From: Mycolicibacterium aubagnense
GTDB lineage: Bacteria; Actinomycetota; Actinomycetes; Mycobacteriales; Mycobacteriaceae
Length of the DNA: 64,000 nucleotides
Direction of reading: 5' to 3'
NCBI RefSeq assembly: GCF_010730955.1
Contig: NZ_AP022577.1
Coordinates: 1,488,001-1,552,000, forward strand
Shown here: positions 21,435-29,143 of the stretch, one piece after another
Numbering within the stretch: the first letter of the stretch is position 1
How the letters are laid out: every line of letters begins with the position of its first letter
Position numbers and translations under genes: made by a program
The notes under the pieces: generated by a model
The model's input: only the letters and a program-made list of their open reading frames with translations
Databases searched by the model: none
Told to the model about the DNA's origin: nothing

Positions 21435-21938
21435 CTACGTGGGCGTCACGGTGAACGGCAGCCAGTAGGTCCCCGCTCCATCACCAGGGCAGCCCGGTGC
21501 CGCCACGGTGAACGTCCGCTCGCCGGTGAAACTTCCGTCGCCATTGGGCTTCAGGAAGTCGGACCGAAACGCCGTTACTGCAGTGCCATTCGGGCCGCAA
21601 TGGAACGGATAGTCCCCCGAGGACTCCCAGCGGTCACCCGTCCAGCGGTAGTCGAACAGTGCCGGTGCGTTCGGATTCTCTTTCAGCTCGGTCACTCTCA
21701 ACCAATGCGCGACACAGCCGCCGGCGTCGCACACCGTCCGGAACATGGCCGCCTGGGTCGACGGGTCCGACGCGTCCGGACGCCCGTTGAACGTCTGACG
21801 CGAATGGTCGAGAAAGGCGTCATAGTTCCCGTAGAGCGGTACCGGTTCGGCACGGTCGGCATGTGCCTGCGGAGCCGTCACCATCAGTGCCAACGCCGAC
21901 AGCGCACAAATTTTCGGCAGCATGACTTTGCATAGCAC
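21435..21938 (-). CDS. Small secreted protein of unknown function
   Basis: 167 aa. The N terminus (…LPKICALSALALMVTAPQAHA, cleavage about residue 27) is a Sec signal peptide; an internal ATG at 21923 would give a shorter one. Mature protein has four cysteines (TVCDAGGC, FHCGP, PGCPG) likely forming disulfides, and a pattern WTGDRWESSGDYPFHCGPNG that recurs in mycobacterial secreted proteins of unknown role. Convergent with the SRPBCC gene, 11 bp apart. Confidence 0.8.
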   Translation of the reverse strand: MLCKVMLPKICALSALALMVTAPQAHADRAEPVPLYGNYDAFLDHSRQTFNGRPDASDPSTQAAMFRTVCDAGGCVAHWLRVTELKENPNAPALFDYRWTGDRWESSGDYPFHCGPNGTAVTAFRSDFLKPNGDGSFTGERTFTVAAPGCPGDGAGTYWLPFTVTPT

Positions 21939-22049
21939 ACTGCCCGAAGATCCGGGGTTGATCTGGCTCAGGCCCGTAGTCTGCCTAGCCGCGCGAGTGG
22001 CCCGTAGGGCGCATCTCCGCGATCTCGGGCTTTGCGTGCCGCAGAACTG

Positions 22050-22574
22050 CTAACACCGGAGCCGCCACCGGGCGACCGTATTGCGCAATGTGTAGGTGTG
22101 CCAGGCATCTCCATGCAGCAGCAGGGTGACCTCGCTGGGACCTGATGTTGGATAGCTGACGCCGGAGTCGTCGAAACAGATGGCGTCGACGTCGTTGCCC
22201 ACAAACACGCTGACGCCGATCACACCCGATGGGCCAACCAGCAATTGACGGCCGGGGTTGCGGCGAGCACCGATAGCCAGCAGTCCGCTGGCGATGTTGA
22301 GGTGGCCATCGAATGCTCGGACACCGAGTCCGCCGGTGTCCGAACCAGAGAGCACGCGAACCCGAACCTGCCGGCCGACGACGTCGCACTCGTCGGCACT
22401 CATGGTCCGTACCCACAGTGCTCGCTGCTCTGCCGCGGGCTCGGGTTCGATATCGGCGTGCACGTAGGTGCCTGTAATTCCTTTCGCCCCAGCATCTTCA
22501 ATGACCACGACGCCGCCATCGGGTGCGATCATGATGTCGCACAGCAGCTTGTTCGTCGCCGTTCGCACGGCCAT
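22050..22574 (-). CDS. Uncharacterised protein of the accessory locus
   Basis: 174 aa, not recognised. ATG 22574 has an excellent site (AAAGAGGAGA at about 22577-22586); an open frame extends to 22697 but has no such site. The composition is soluble and beta-rich with many Val, Gly and Asp residues and no signal peptide. Last gene of the minus-strand run that starts at the Crp paralogue. Confidence 0.65.
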   Translation of the reverse strand: MAVRTATNKLLCDIMIAPDGGVVVIEDAGAKGITGTYVHADIEPEPAAEQRALWVRTMSADECDVVGRQVRVRVLSGSDTGGLGVRAFDGHLNIASGLLAIGARRNPGRQLLVGPSGVIGVSVFVGNDVDAICFDDSGVSYPTSGPSEVTLLLHGDAWHTYTLRNTVARWRLRC

Positions 22575-22747
22575 GTCTCCTCTTTCGCAGCCAAATATGG
22601 CAGTCACATCCACGTGCAGACTGCGATCCGCAGTAGGATTCGACGTCACCGTCCGATGAAACATCTTCAGACGCAAACGATGTCCACAGCAGGGCACACG
22701 GTATCGACCGGGGCGGTCGCCTCATGCCGGGCGATGGTCAATGCCGC

Positions 22748-22912
22748 TCAATCCACCCACGGATCGTCGGCGTGGTACTGCCCAGGGTTCTGGGGAATTC
22801 TGCGGTCGGCTGCTTTTCCTCCCGGCTGACGAGTGGCAGCCGTGATCGTTGCCCAGAACATCGTTGGTATTGATGTGAGACACCGCAGAATCCGCGGCAC
22901 GTCACGAAACAT
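22748..22912 (-). CDS. Possible small protein (54 aa)
   Basis: ATG 22912 is preceded by AAGGGGGA at about 22916-22923 with ideal spacing. The product begins MFRDVPRILRCLTSIPTMFW and ends in DDPWVD; the first 25 residues are basic then hydrophobic, like a short signal or membrane anchor. It fills the space between its neighbours on the same strand. No homologue known to me; support is the start site and position only. Confidence 0.45.
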   Translation of the reverse strand: MFRDVPRILRCLTSIPTMFWATITAATRQPGGKAADRRIPQNPGQYHADDPWVD

Positions 22913-22948
22913 TTTGTCCCCCTTGGTTCTCTGGTGATTTGAGCGGCC

Positions 22949-23389
22949 TCACACAGCCCTTGGCGGCAAGGGCTTTCGCCGGTCGCGGATTTGCAAGCAG
23001 ACGCGTTCGCGTCGTGATCCGGACCATCGCGCTGTGAGGTCACTGTTTCTGGCTGCGGCTACGATCTGTTTACCGAGTAGAACTTCGGTGCGCTCAAAGG
23101 CATCCCTCATGGCGGTTTCCTCACCGCGCGAGGCTGCATCGACGAATTCTCTTGGCAATTGCGAGTGGTAGGTCCACGCACTGTAAGCGATGTACAAGAC
23201 GGGGTCTGGGGCGCCGAGGTGGTCCGCGTCCTGCGCATGGAAGTAGACGTATGCCCACTCGCGGTAGGGATAGGGATGATCCCCATCATCGGCAGCGGTT
23301 CCTTTCCGGTCTGAAGGCCAGTCACACGTTGGTCGAAATCGATAGCGCGGCCGCGAATTCGAGAAGTCGTTCCATTTCGTCCTGACCAT
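22949..23389 (-). CDS. Uncertain ORF, start unclear, possibly frameshifted
   Basis: The C-terminal part is protein-like (REWAYVYFHAQDADHLGAP, AYSAWTYHSQLPREFVDAAS, then helical to LGKQIVAAARNSDLTARW). The only start in this frame is ATG 23389, which would overlap the previous gene by 68 bp. A well-placed ATG-ATG with an AAAGGA site exists at about 23292 but in another frame, so a one-base shift there would explain the picture. Function unknown. Confidence 0.4.
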   Translation of the reverse strand: MVRTKWNDFSNSRPRYRFRPTCDWPSDRKGTAADDGDHPYPYREWAYVYFHAQDADHLGAPDPVLYIAYSAWTYHSQLPREFVDAASRGEETAMRDAFERTEVLLGKQIVAAARNSDLTARWSGSRRERVCLQIRDRRKPLPPRAV

Positions 23390-23837
23390 CGTCGGCGTTC
23401 TTGTCGAAGAGGTAGCACTCGACGTAGTGCTGACTGTCCTCGGGAGTGGTCCGGATTGTGCTGTTGACTGTCGTCGTGTACAGCCGGAGGCGCACCGACA
23501 CCAGCTCGCGAGAACCGTCGGGCAGGACGTCGTAGTCGGTGTGCAATGCCTGGTCACTGAGTCGCGAGAGGAGAACGGTCCGCACCGTGGACTGGAACAT
23601 TGGGTGCGGCAATCGCTCATCGTGGCCGGCACATTCTGCGTCAGAGCCGTGCCACAAGATCAAACGCGAACCGTCGGTGACCGCGACCTCCTGCCAGGTC
23701 GGACGCTGCGTAAGCACGAATGAGTAGGCAGCGTCGAAGTTGATGAAAGCGCGCAAATTGTTCAGTGCCGCTTCGGGATTGCGGATGCCGAGCAATACCG
23801 CCTGCTGGAGATGCCTGTGCGATGCCCAATCAGCCAT
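23322..23837 (-). CDS. Uncharacterised protein, tandem paralogue B
   Basis: 171 aa, not recognised. It shares with the next-upstream gene the block QEVAVTDG.…L.LW.G near residue 52, a ST.R…LS.L.D segment, LRL.TTT and a closing helix D.MERL..FA.AL. It starts 8 bp inside the end of that gene, so the two are translated together. No signal peptide or helices; probably a cytoplasmic protein acting with its paralogue. Confidence 0.7.
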   Translation of the reverse strand: MADWASHRHLQQAVLLGIRNPEAALNNLRAFINFDAAYSFVLTQRPTWQEVAVTDGSRLILWHGSDAECAGHDERLPHPMFQSTVRTVLLSRLSDQALHTDYDVLPDGSRELVSVRLRLYTTTVNSTIRTTPEDSQHYVECYLFDKNADDGQDEMERLLEFAAALSISTNV

Positions 23838-24408
23838 GTGCGGCGAGCGCCCTTCCGAATTGAATCAGCCGTTCCATCTGTGCTCGTCCGCCGTCGGTGA
23901 CAGACTTCGTGAATAGCAGCTCTTCACTGAAGGCCTCGGTCCTCGATGGGGTCTTTGCGAGGGTGTAGTCGGCCGTCGTGGTCACCAGCCGCAGTTCAAC
24001 ACTGTGCAGGGACCGTCCGCCACTGTGATCGATGCGATATCCAACTTTGAGATTGCGATCGGTCAACGCGGACAACGGAATCGAGCGCAGCGTGGATGTC
24101 AGCAAGGGTGCGCCGGGCTCGGGATCGTCGTCGTCGGTGAGTTCATCGGCACCCATCCACAGCAGCAATGTCCGGCCGTCGGTCACAGCGACCTCCTGGT
24201 ACAACGAATCGCGCGAATCCTCGTGTTCGAGCGTCCGTTCCATGACGAATGCCTTGATCACCGTCGGATCCATCACGCGGTTCAACGCCTCCACCGCGAT
24301 CGCGGGGTCACGCAGGTACGCCTCCGCTGCTTGTACCAAGTCCGAGTAGGGTGCCCAATCCTGGTGACCGTCCGGCCCGGCGGGTCGGTCCGGTGATACT
24401 TCGGCCAT
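23830..24408 (-). CDS. Uncharacterised protein, tandem paralogue A
   Basis: 192 aa, not recognised. Block YQEVAVTDGRTLLLWMGADE (about residues 69-88), then LTSTLRSIPLSALTDRNLKV and the C-terminal GRAQMERLIQFGRALA match paralogue B. An acidic loop DDDDPE sits between. Soluble, mixed alpha/beta by composition. Start ATG 24408 has no strong ribosome site, so translation may be coupled to an upstream reading frame. Confidence 0.7.
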   Translation of the reverse strand: MAEVSPDRPAGPDGHQDWAPYSDLVQAAEAYLRDPAIAVEALNRVMDPTVIKAFVMERTLEHEDSRDSLYQEVAVTDGRTLLLWMGADELTDDDDPEPGAPLLTSTLRSIPLSALTDRNLKVGYRIDHSGGRSLHSVELRLVTTTADYTLAKTPSRTEAFSEELLFTKSVTDGGRAQMERLIQFGRALAAHG

Positions 24409-24413
24409 CGACG

Positions 24414-24608
24414 TCAGGTCCCGGCAGGTCCCGACGCGCGCGGTGCGGGCGCCACCTTCGTCGGCGAGAAATCACCCATGACCACATCCCCCTGTCCAAC
24501 AGACCGACCGTACTCATCACCGATGACGAGCCTGTGCAAGGTGTAGTCGGGAATCAGTGGCAGAACCGAACGGTGATCTAGCCCACAACCGGCGACAGTT
24601 CTGAACAC
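24414..24608 (-). CDS. Possible small protein between Crp paralogue and paralogue A
   Basis: 64 aa from a GTG at 24608, ending 5 bp before paralogue A. It contains IPDYTLHRLVIGDEYGR, weakly like the LRLVTTTADYTL stretch of paralogue A, so it could be a decayed third copy. No strong ribosome site and only modest third-position GC. It is kept because it fills the gap on the same strand. Confidence 0.28.
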   Translation of the reverse strand: MFRTVAGCGLDHRSVLPLIPDYTLHRLVIGDEYGRSVGQGDVVMGDFSPTKVAPAPRASGPAGT

Positions 24609-24671
24609 GGCACCTGCGAGGAGGCGTCGATGACGGTGCCGAGTGTCAGTTTGGTGATTATTCGCAGGAGA

Positions 24672-25343
24672 TCATCTGGCGCGCTTGGCCAGTGCTGCTG
24701 GATCAACAATGCTGACCACCTTGCCGTGTATGCGGATCCAGCCTCGATCGACGAACGAAGCAAGAGCCTTGTTGGCTGATTCGCGGGTCGAGCCGGCGAG
24801 CTGAGCAAGTTCGTTCTGGTTGAGCTGGTGGTCGACGCGCAGTGTGCCGTTGTCCGACTCGCCGAATCGGTTCGCCAGGTCCAGTAGCAGTGTGGCCAGG
24901 CGCCCGGGGACGTCGTTGAACGTCTGATCACACAGCTTGTTGTTGGTCCGGCGCAGCCGCCGCGCCAGCACGCGAAGCATCTGTTCGGCTGCTTGGGGTT
25001 CCTGGCGTATCCAGGACAGCAGTGCTGGCCGAGTCATCGTCGCAGCCCGCACGGCCGAGATTGTGGTGACGGTGGATGTGCGCGGACCCGGGTCGAGGAG
25101 GGCAAGTTCACCGAAAACCTCGGAGGGCCCCAGCACGGCGATCAGGCTGTCAGAGTGTCGCGTTGCGCAGGCCACTTTCACCCGGCCGGCGGTGATGACG
25201 TAGAGCCGGTCGCCGGCATCCCCTTCGCGAAACACGTTGTGCCTCTGCGGAAACGACACCCAGTCAAGCTGCGCGACCGCTGCGGCCAAAGCGTCTGGCC
25301 CTACGTCTTGGAAAATGCTGGCGCGCGCCAAGATGTCATTCAT
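24672..25343 (-). CDS. Crp/Fnr family regulator, paralogue of mycobacterial Crp
   Basis: 223 aa, the same length as M. tuberculosis Crp (Rv3676), to which it is clearly similar throughout (MNDILARASIF, REGDAGDRLY, FGELALLDPGPRTS, LRVLARRLRRTNNKL, GWIRIHGK). The cAMP phosphate pocket GEL…RTS is intact (Arg about residue 89), so cAMP binding is likely. The recognition helix is GSTRESANKALASF; in Crp it is GASRETVNKALADF, close enough to expect a TGTGA-N6-TCACA-like site. It faces the porin operon across 243 bp and probably controls one or both sides. Confidence 0.88.
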   Translation of the reverse strand: MNDILARASIFQDVGPDALAAAVAQLDWVSFPQRHNVFREGDAGDRLYVITAGRVKVACATRHSDSLIAVLGPSEVFGELALLDPGPRTSTVTTISAVRAATMTRPALLSWIRQEPQAAEQMLRVLARRLRRTNNKLCDQTFNDVPGRLATLLLDLANRFGESDNGTLRVDHQLNQNELAQLAGSTRESANKALASFVDRGWIRIHGKVVSIVDPAALAKRAR

Positions 25344-25586
25344 CCCAAACCCGCCAACCCGAAATCGATCCGCCTACCATCGACACCCCCAGCGCCCCCG
25401 TCACCATTTGCCAGCTAGCAATAGCACACTCCACCGTTCCTTAGCTGACGTAGGTGGTTTGCTCGCCATCCCCACACACGCTACCGGTTGACGTATCAGT
25501 CCGCATATGCCAAAGTTCGCGACATCGGTGAAAGACCATGCAAGCCGGGGGGCTTAGGACTGGTCTTCACAAGGGGGGATTTGTGC

Positions 25587-26327
25587 ATGCTCGGCCGTCA
25601 AGAGCCGTCGCGGCGTGGCGCCGCGACGCTCATAGTGTTCGCTGTATCGGCAGCCTTGTGCGTGTGGACGGCCGGCACCGCGGCCGCCGATCCGCAGCCG
25701 ATGCCGGACCGGTGGACGCAGTTCGTCACCGATGACGGCTGGGTGGTGGACGTGAACACCACCAACGAGGTGATCAACCACATCGACAACCTCGCCGGGG
25801 CATCCAACTCCTGGCAGGCGCGGGTGACGCTGCGCTCCGAAGCCCGCATTACCGGCACCGGCGGCGCGGTGATTCAGGACGCCCAACTCGAATCCGGGTA
25901 TTTCGTGGGGTGCCGCACCGACTCCTCGCCCGGTGTCGAGGTCGGCGCCGATATCGGGATCAACCCGTATCAGCAGATCAACGGCCAGGTCTACGGCGGC
26001 GGCTACGGGCAGGGTCAAGGCGGCGCCGGTGGCGGTGGTGGTGGCGGAGGCGGTTTCGCCGGCGCCTCGGCCGGGGCCACCCTCGGGGTACAAGAACACC
26101 TCGGCGGCTACATCCGAGTGTTGTTGAAACCCGGTGGGCTGGCCCAGGTTCCGATGGACCGGATCAGCTTGCGCAGCATGCACGCGGTGTCCAACCTGCG
26201 CGATCAAAACATCGAAGCCGACGGCTGTGGTGGCCAGGTGAAGATCCAGTCCTACACCACCATTCGGGTGCGCACCGACAACGGCAACGACACCCAAACC
26301 CTCTACGGCGAACCCAAGGACTTGTGA
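25587..26327 (+). CDS. MspA-family porin with a glycine-rich insert
   Basis: 246 aa. ATG 25587 follows AAGGGGGG at 25571-25578. Signal peptide ends in AGTAAADP (about residue 37). Family marks: DDGWVVDV, ITGTGG…LESGYFVGC, LGVQEHLGGYIRVLLKPGG and the C-terminal TTIRVRTDN…TLYGEP, which matches the TTYGEP end of MspA. MspA-type proteins make octameric goblets in the outer mycomembrane for small hydrophilic solutes. A run of nine or more glycines at about residues 145-158 is unusual. First gene of a four-gene operon. Confidence 0.85.
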   Translation: MLGRQEPSRRGAATLIVFAVSAALCVWTAGTAAADPQPMPDRWTQFVTDDGWVVDVNTTNEVINHIDNLAGASNSWQARVTLRSEARITGTGGAVIQDAQLESGYFVGCRTDSSPGVEVGADIGINPYQQINGQVYGGGYGQGQGGAGGGGGGGGGFAGASAGATLGVQEHLGGYIRVLLKPGGLAQVPMDRISLRSMHAVSNLRDQNIEADGCGGQVKIQSYTTIRVRTDNGNDTQTLYGEPKDL

Positions 26328-27565
26328 TCGTGGCAACCGCATTGCGTTCAGGACACCAGCGGCAGTCCGTTAGTCGGCGGGCGGCGGTCACCGCAGCGGT
26401 GTGCCTCACCATGACCAGCGTCGGCGGTGCCGTCAGCGTCGCCGGCACCGCCGGCGCGGATCCCGCGACACCGGCACCGCCCCCCGTACCGGTGCCGGTG
26501 TCGCGGCCCATGCCTGAAGATCCCGGCCGGGTCAATCCGATTGGCGGCGCGCGTGTTTCGTCCACCACCCCGCAAGGTGAGACCGCTGGCATGGAGCGGC
26601 CCCTGGCCGCCCAAGCCGAACGCGGCGCGGCGACGGTACCGATGTGGGCCAAAGACGGCATATTCGCCCCCACCGCGCACCCCAACCGGCAGATCGCCAT
26701 CCACCTACCCGGCGAAGTCACACTGGGCCCGGCCGCCTGGCTACCCGGCGGCGGCGCCATCTACGGCTCCAACGATGTTGACTATCAAGTCATCCCTTAC
26801 GCCGGAGGCGGGGTCGATATCACCGTGACCCGCAAGACCGTGTTCTCCGCTTCCACGATCCCCTTTGGCGTGAAAATGCCTGCAGCCACGCATCTTCGAC
26901 AAGGCAACAACGTGGTGCTGGTGGAAACCGATGCCGCACCGGGCAATCCGGCCCGCGTCATCGGCACCTTCAGCATCCCGGCCGCCACCGACGCCAACCA
27001 AGCCCTCGTCGGCGTCACCCCCACGCTCGGGCCGGGCTTCCCGCCAGGACAATCCAACCTCACCATCGATCTCGGCCCGACAAGCATTTTCGCGTTCCCT
27101 GTCACCATCACCGTGTCCTACCGGGCCTCCGACGCGGCCACCACCGGCGCGCCAACCACCAACTGGGGCGGCCTGCCGCCCGGAACACCCGCTGCCGCGG
27201 TGACTCCCCCGGTTCCTACCGGGTACGTGACCGACCCGTCGGGCGCACACCGACCCGACGGTGTTGACCCCACCGTCTATGCGCAGCGCCACTCCGGGCA
27301 CTGCCAAGGCGGCCCCGACACCTACGCCAGCAGCGACGGGCGTGCCGCGAACTTCGTAGCCGCGTGCCAAACCCAACAACTCTGCCTCGCAGGCACTCCC
27401 GCACGCACATCGGTCGACTCCTGCAACGACCGGCTACTCGCGCACATGTCCATCTCTTGCGTGACGGTGTTCGGCCAAACCGGCGACGACTACGACGCCT
27501 GCATCCGCACCGCCTCCGACGAAGTCACTTGGGCCAAGGCCAACATGGCCGGCGGACCCGAATAG
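26324..27565 (+). CDS. Secreted protein with a C-terminal phospholipase-A2-like domain lacking the catalytic pair
   Basis: 413 aa, GTG 26324 overlapping the porin stop (GTGA). Signal peptide ends in GTAGADP (about residue 46), then a Pro-rich stretch, a beta-rich domain of about 200 residues of unknown family, and a C-terminal cysteine-rich domain from about residue 325. There, FVAACQTQQLCL … VDSCNDRLLAHM … DACIRTA follows the prokaryotic PLA2 pattern F..AC..HD..Y … D..F..DM … C, but the His-Asp pair is replaced by Gln-Gln (residues 351-352). So binding rather than catalysis is likely. The PLA2 link is my inference from pattern. Confidence 0.7.
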   Translation: MIVATALRSGHQRQSVSRRAAVTAAVCLTMTSVGGAVSVAGTAGADPATPAPPPVPVPVSRPMPEDPGRVNPIGGARVSSTTPQGETAGMERPLAAQAERGAATVPMWAKDGIFAPTAHPNRQIAIHLPGEVTLGPAAWLPGGGAIYGSNDVDYQVIPYAGGGVDITVTRKTVFSASTIPFGVKMPAATHLRQGNNVVLVETDAAPGNPARVIGTFSIPAATDANQALVGVTPTLGPGFPPGQSNLTIDLGPTSIFAFPVTITVSYRASDAATTGAPTTNWGGLPPGTPAAAVTPPVPTGYVTDPSGAHRPDGVDPTVYAQRHSGHCQGGPDTYASSDGRAANFVAACQTQQLCLAGTPARTSVDSCNDRLLAHMSISCVTVFGQTGDDYDACIRTASDEVTWAKANMAGGPE

Positions 27566-27626
27566 GCCGACGCGCGTTTCGCACTGGTTCGCCCGCAGAG
27601 TTATTGGTTCAAAGGGGAATTCGGCG

Positions 27627-28667
27627 ATGACACCGATGAAGCGACCGAGGGTGCGTGCGTGCGGCTACCGACACGTACTCGCCATCGTCTCGATCGTGGC
27701 GTTGCTGCTGGCCGCGCTCATCACGACGACTCGCGATGAGCACGGATCAACTATTGCGGCATTACCAGGAGCCACCGCCCAACCCAGCGTCCCCGGCGGC
27801 GGATCAGGCGGCTCAGGCGGCAACGGAGGCGGACCACCTTTCCCGCTGCAGCCACCGGCAATGCCCGACGCTCCAGCGCCATTCAACGGCGGCTCCTACC
27901 CGGCCCCGTACCAGGGCAACGGCATCGACATCAACAACCCCGCTGAACAGCCCGCGCAAGCGGCGCAACAACAACCCAACTCCCAGCAGAGCAATCCCCA
28001 ACAACTACAGCCCGCCAACGGCCAACAACCACCGGACTACGACGCCCCACTGCAACAACAACCACAGCCCAACCATCAAGCGCTGCAGTCGGTGTCCCCG
28101 CAGACACCACAAGCGCAACCCACCCAGCACCAGCCTCGAGAACAACCGCAGCAGAACCAGCGGAGTGAGCGCATTCAGAAGGCCAGCTGTTTTGAATCTG
28201 GTGATCTGAACCCCTTCGATTCGTGCGACGATGCGAACAAGAAAACCGATCTGTACCAGAAAATGACTTCGTGTTTGGGTGACCGCCCTGACGACGTGGT
28301 GTCGGCGGCCAACGCAGTTGGCTACGGTGGTGAGATAGAGCGTTGGACGTTGACGGATACGCGGACGCTCGAAAAGACGCAGATCGCATACAAAGTGCTG
28401 TGCACCCAAGCGAGTTTTATCCACCTTGCCGAGGATCACGATCCTCGGAATGACCCAACAAACTGGTTTGTGTGTGTATCAGCCGTGTTGAATGCGAATA
28501 TCGAGGAGGCAGCTAGTAACGTTGCATTGGGTTCATTCCAGTATGATTATGGTCGAGGTACCGCCGTTGTTGTCTTCGACCCGGTCACGAAGGTCATTGT
28601 TACCACCTACACCAAAGGTCCTCGAAATGACTGGGGTGGATGCGCACGAGGAGCTCTGACAACATGA
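27627..28667 (+). CDS. Exported protein with Pro/Gln-rich linker and cysteine-containing C-terminal domain
   Basis: 346 aa. AAAGGGGAA at 27610-27618 supports ATG 27627. One N-terminal helix (YRHVLAIVSIVALLLAALI, residues 15-33) without a clear cleavage site suggests a signal anchor. Residues about 45-180 are low-complexity Gly then Pro/Gln/Asn; the end (about 185-346) is a folded domain with six cysteines. Codon use changes to AT-richer at about base 28190, the start of that domain, suggesting it was acquired separately. Function unknown. Confidence 0.75.
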   Translation: MTPMKRPRVRACGYRHVLAIVSIVALLLAALITTTRDEHGSTIAALPGATAQPSVPGGGSGGSGGNGGGPPFPLQPPAMPDAPAPFNGGSYPAPYQGNGIDINNPAEQPAQAAQQQPNSQQSNPQQLQPANGQQPPDYDAPLQQQPQPNHQALQSVSPQTPQAQPTQHQPREQPQQNQRSERIQKASCFESGDLNPFDSCDDANKKTDLYQKMTSCLGDRPDDVVSAANAVGYGGEIERWTLTDTRTLEKTQIAYKVLCTQASFIHLAEDHDPRNDPTNWFVCVSAVLNANIEEAASNVALGSFQYDYGRGTAVVVFDPVTKVIVTTYTKGPRNDWGGCARGALTT

Positions 28668-29143
28668 TCGGCGTGTTTCTCCACAGGGTCATGGGACGTG
28701 TGGCCACCCTCGCTGTCGCGGTTGTGTGCATAGGTTGCGCCTGTGGTGCTCCACAGCAGGCGTCCGAACAATCCGCGACGCCGACAACTACTACACAATC
28801 GGTGACAGGTGTGAACCAGCAAGACATAGAATCCGTCATAAAAAATTACTTTTCCGCGTATAACAATGCGGACGTTGACGCCATGTCGAAGGTGTCTTTT
28901 GGCTATGTGTTGGCGGGAATTCAAGACAAAGGAGAAGCCTACCAAACGAACATTGTCGAGAATCTGGCCAAGAATGGCAAGGTCACAATTCTAGGGTACG
29001 GCGAATTTTCTGCTCAAAGAGATATGCGTGCCAGCATTGTGGTCTCCACGCGCCGCGATAAAGTTCCCACCAATGTTGAATTTCGATTCAACATGGTCAA
29101 GCTGAAAAATGATTGGCGTATCAATCAGATTGAACAGCTTTAA
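28664..29143 (+). CDS. Small lipoprotein with NTF2-like domain
   Basis: 159 aa from ATG 28664, overlapping the previous stop by 4 bp; GAGGAG at 28648-28653. Lipobox near VVCIGC gives a diacylated cysteine at about residue 23 or 25. After a Thr/Ser spacer, DIESVIKNYFSAYNNADVDAMSKVS and the end VKLKNDWRINQIEQL are typical of NTF2/SnoaL-like lipoproteins and Mce-associated proteins. The gene is AT-rich like the end of its partner. It would sit on the outer face of the inner membrane. Confidence 0.75.
   Translation: MIGVFLHRVMGRVATLAVAVVCIGCACGAPQQASEQSATPTTTTQSVTGVNQQDIESVIKNYFSAYNNADVDAMSKVSFGYVLAGIQDKGEAYQTNIVENLAKNGKVTILGYGEFSAQRDMRASIVVSTRRDKVPTNVEFRFNMVKLKNDWRINQIEQL

Noticed and set aside
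24351..24581. Plus-strand frame ending in RPTVLITDDEPVQG, like the start of a response regulator
   Set aside because: The frame stops soon after, has no ribosome site and no receiver motifs follow; likely chance.
25344..25586. Search for a TGTGA-N6-TCACA site between the Crp paralogue and the porin operon
   Set aside because: Only an isolated TCACA at about 25566-25571 was seen; no acceptable second half-site, so no operator is claimed.
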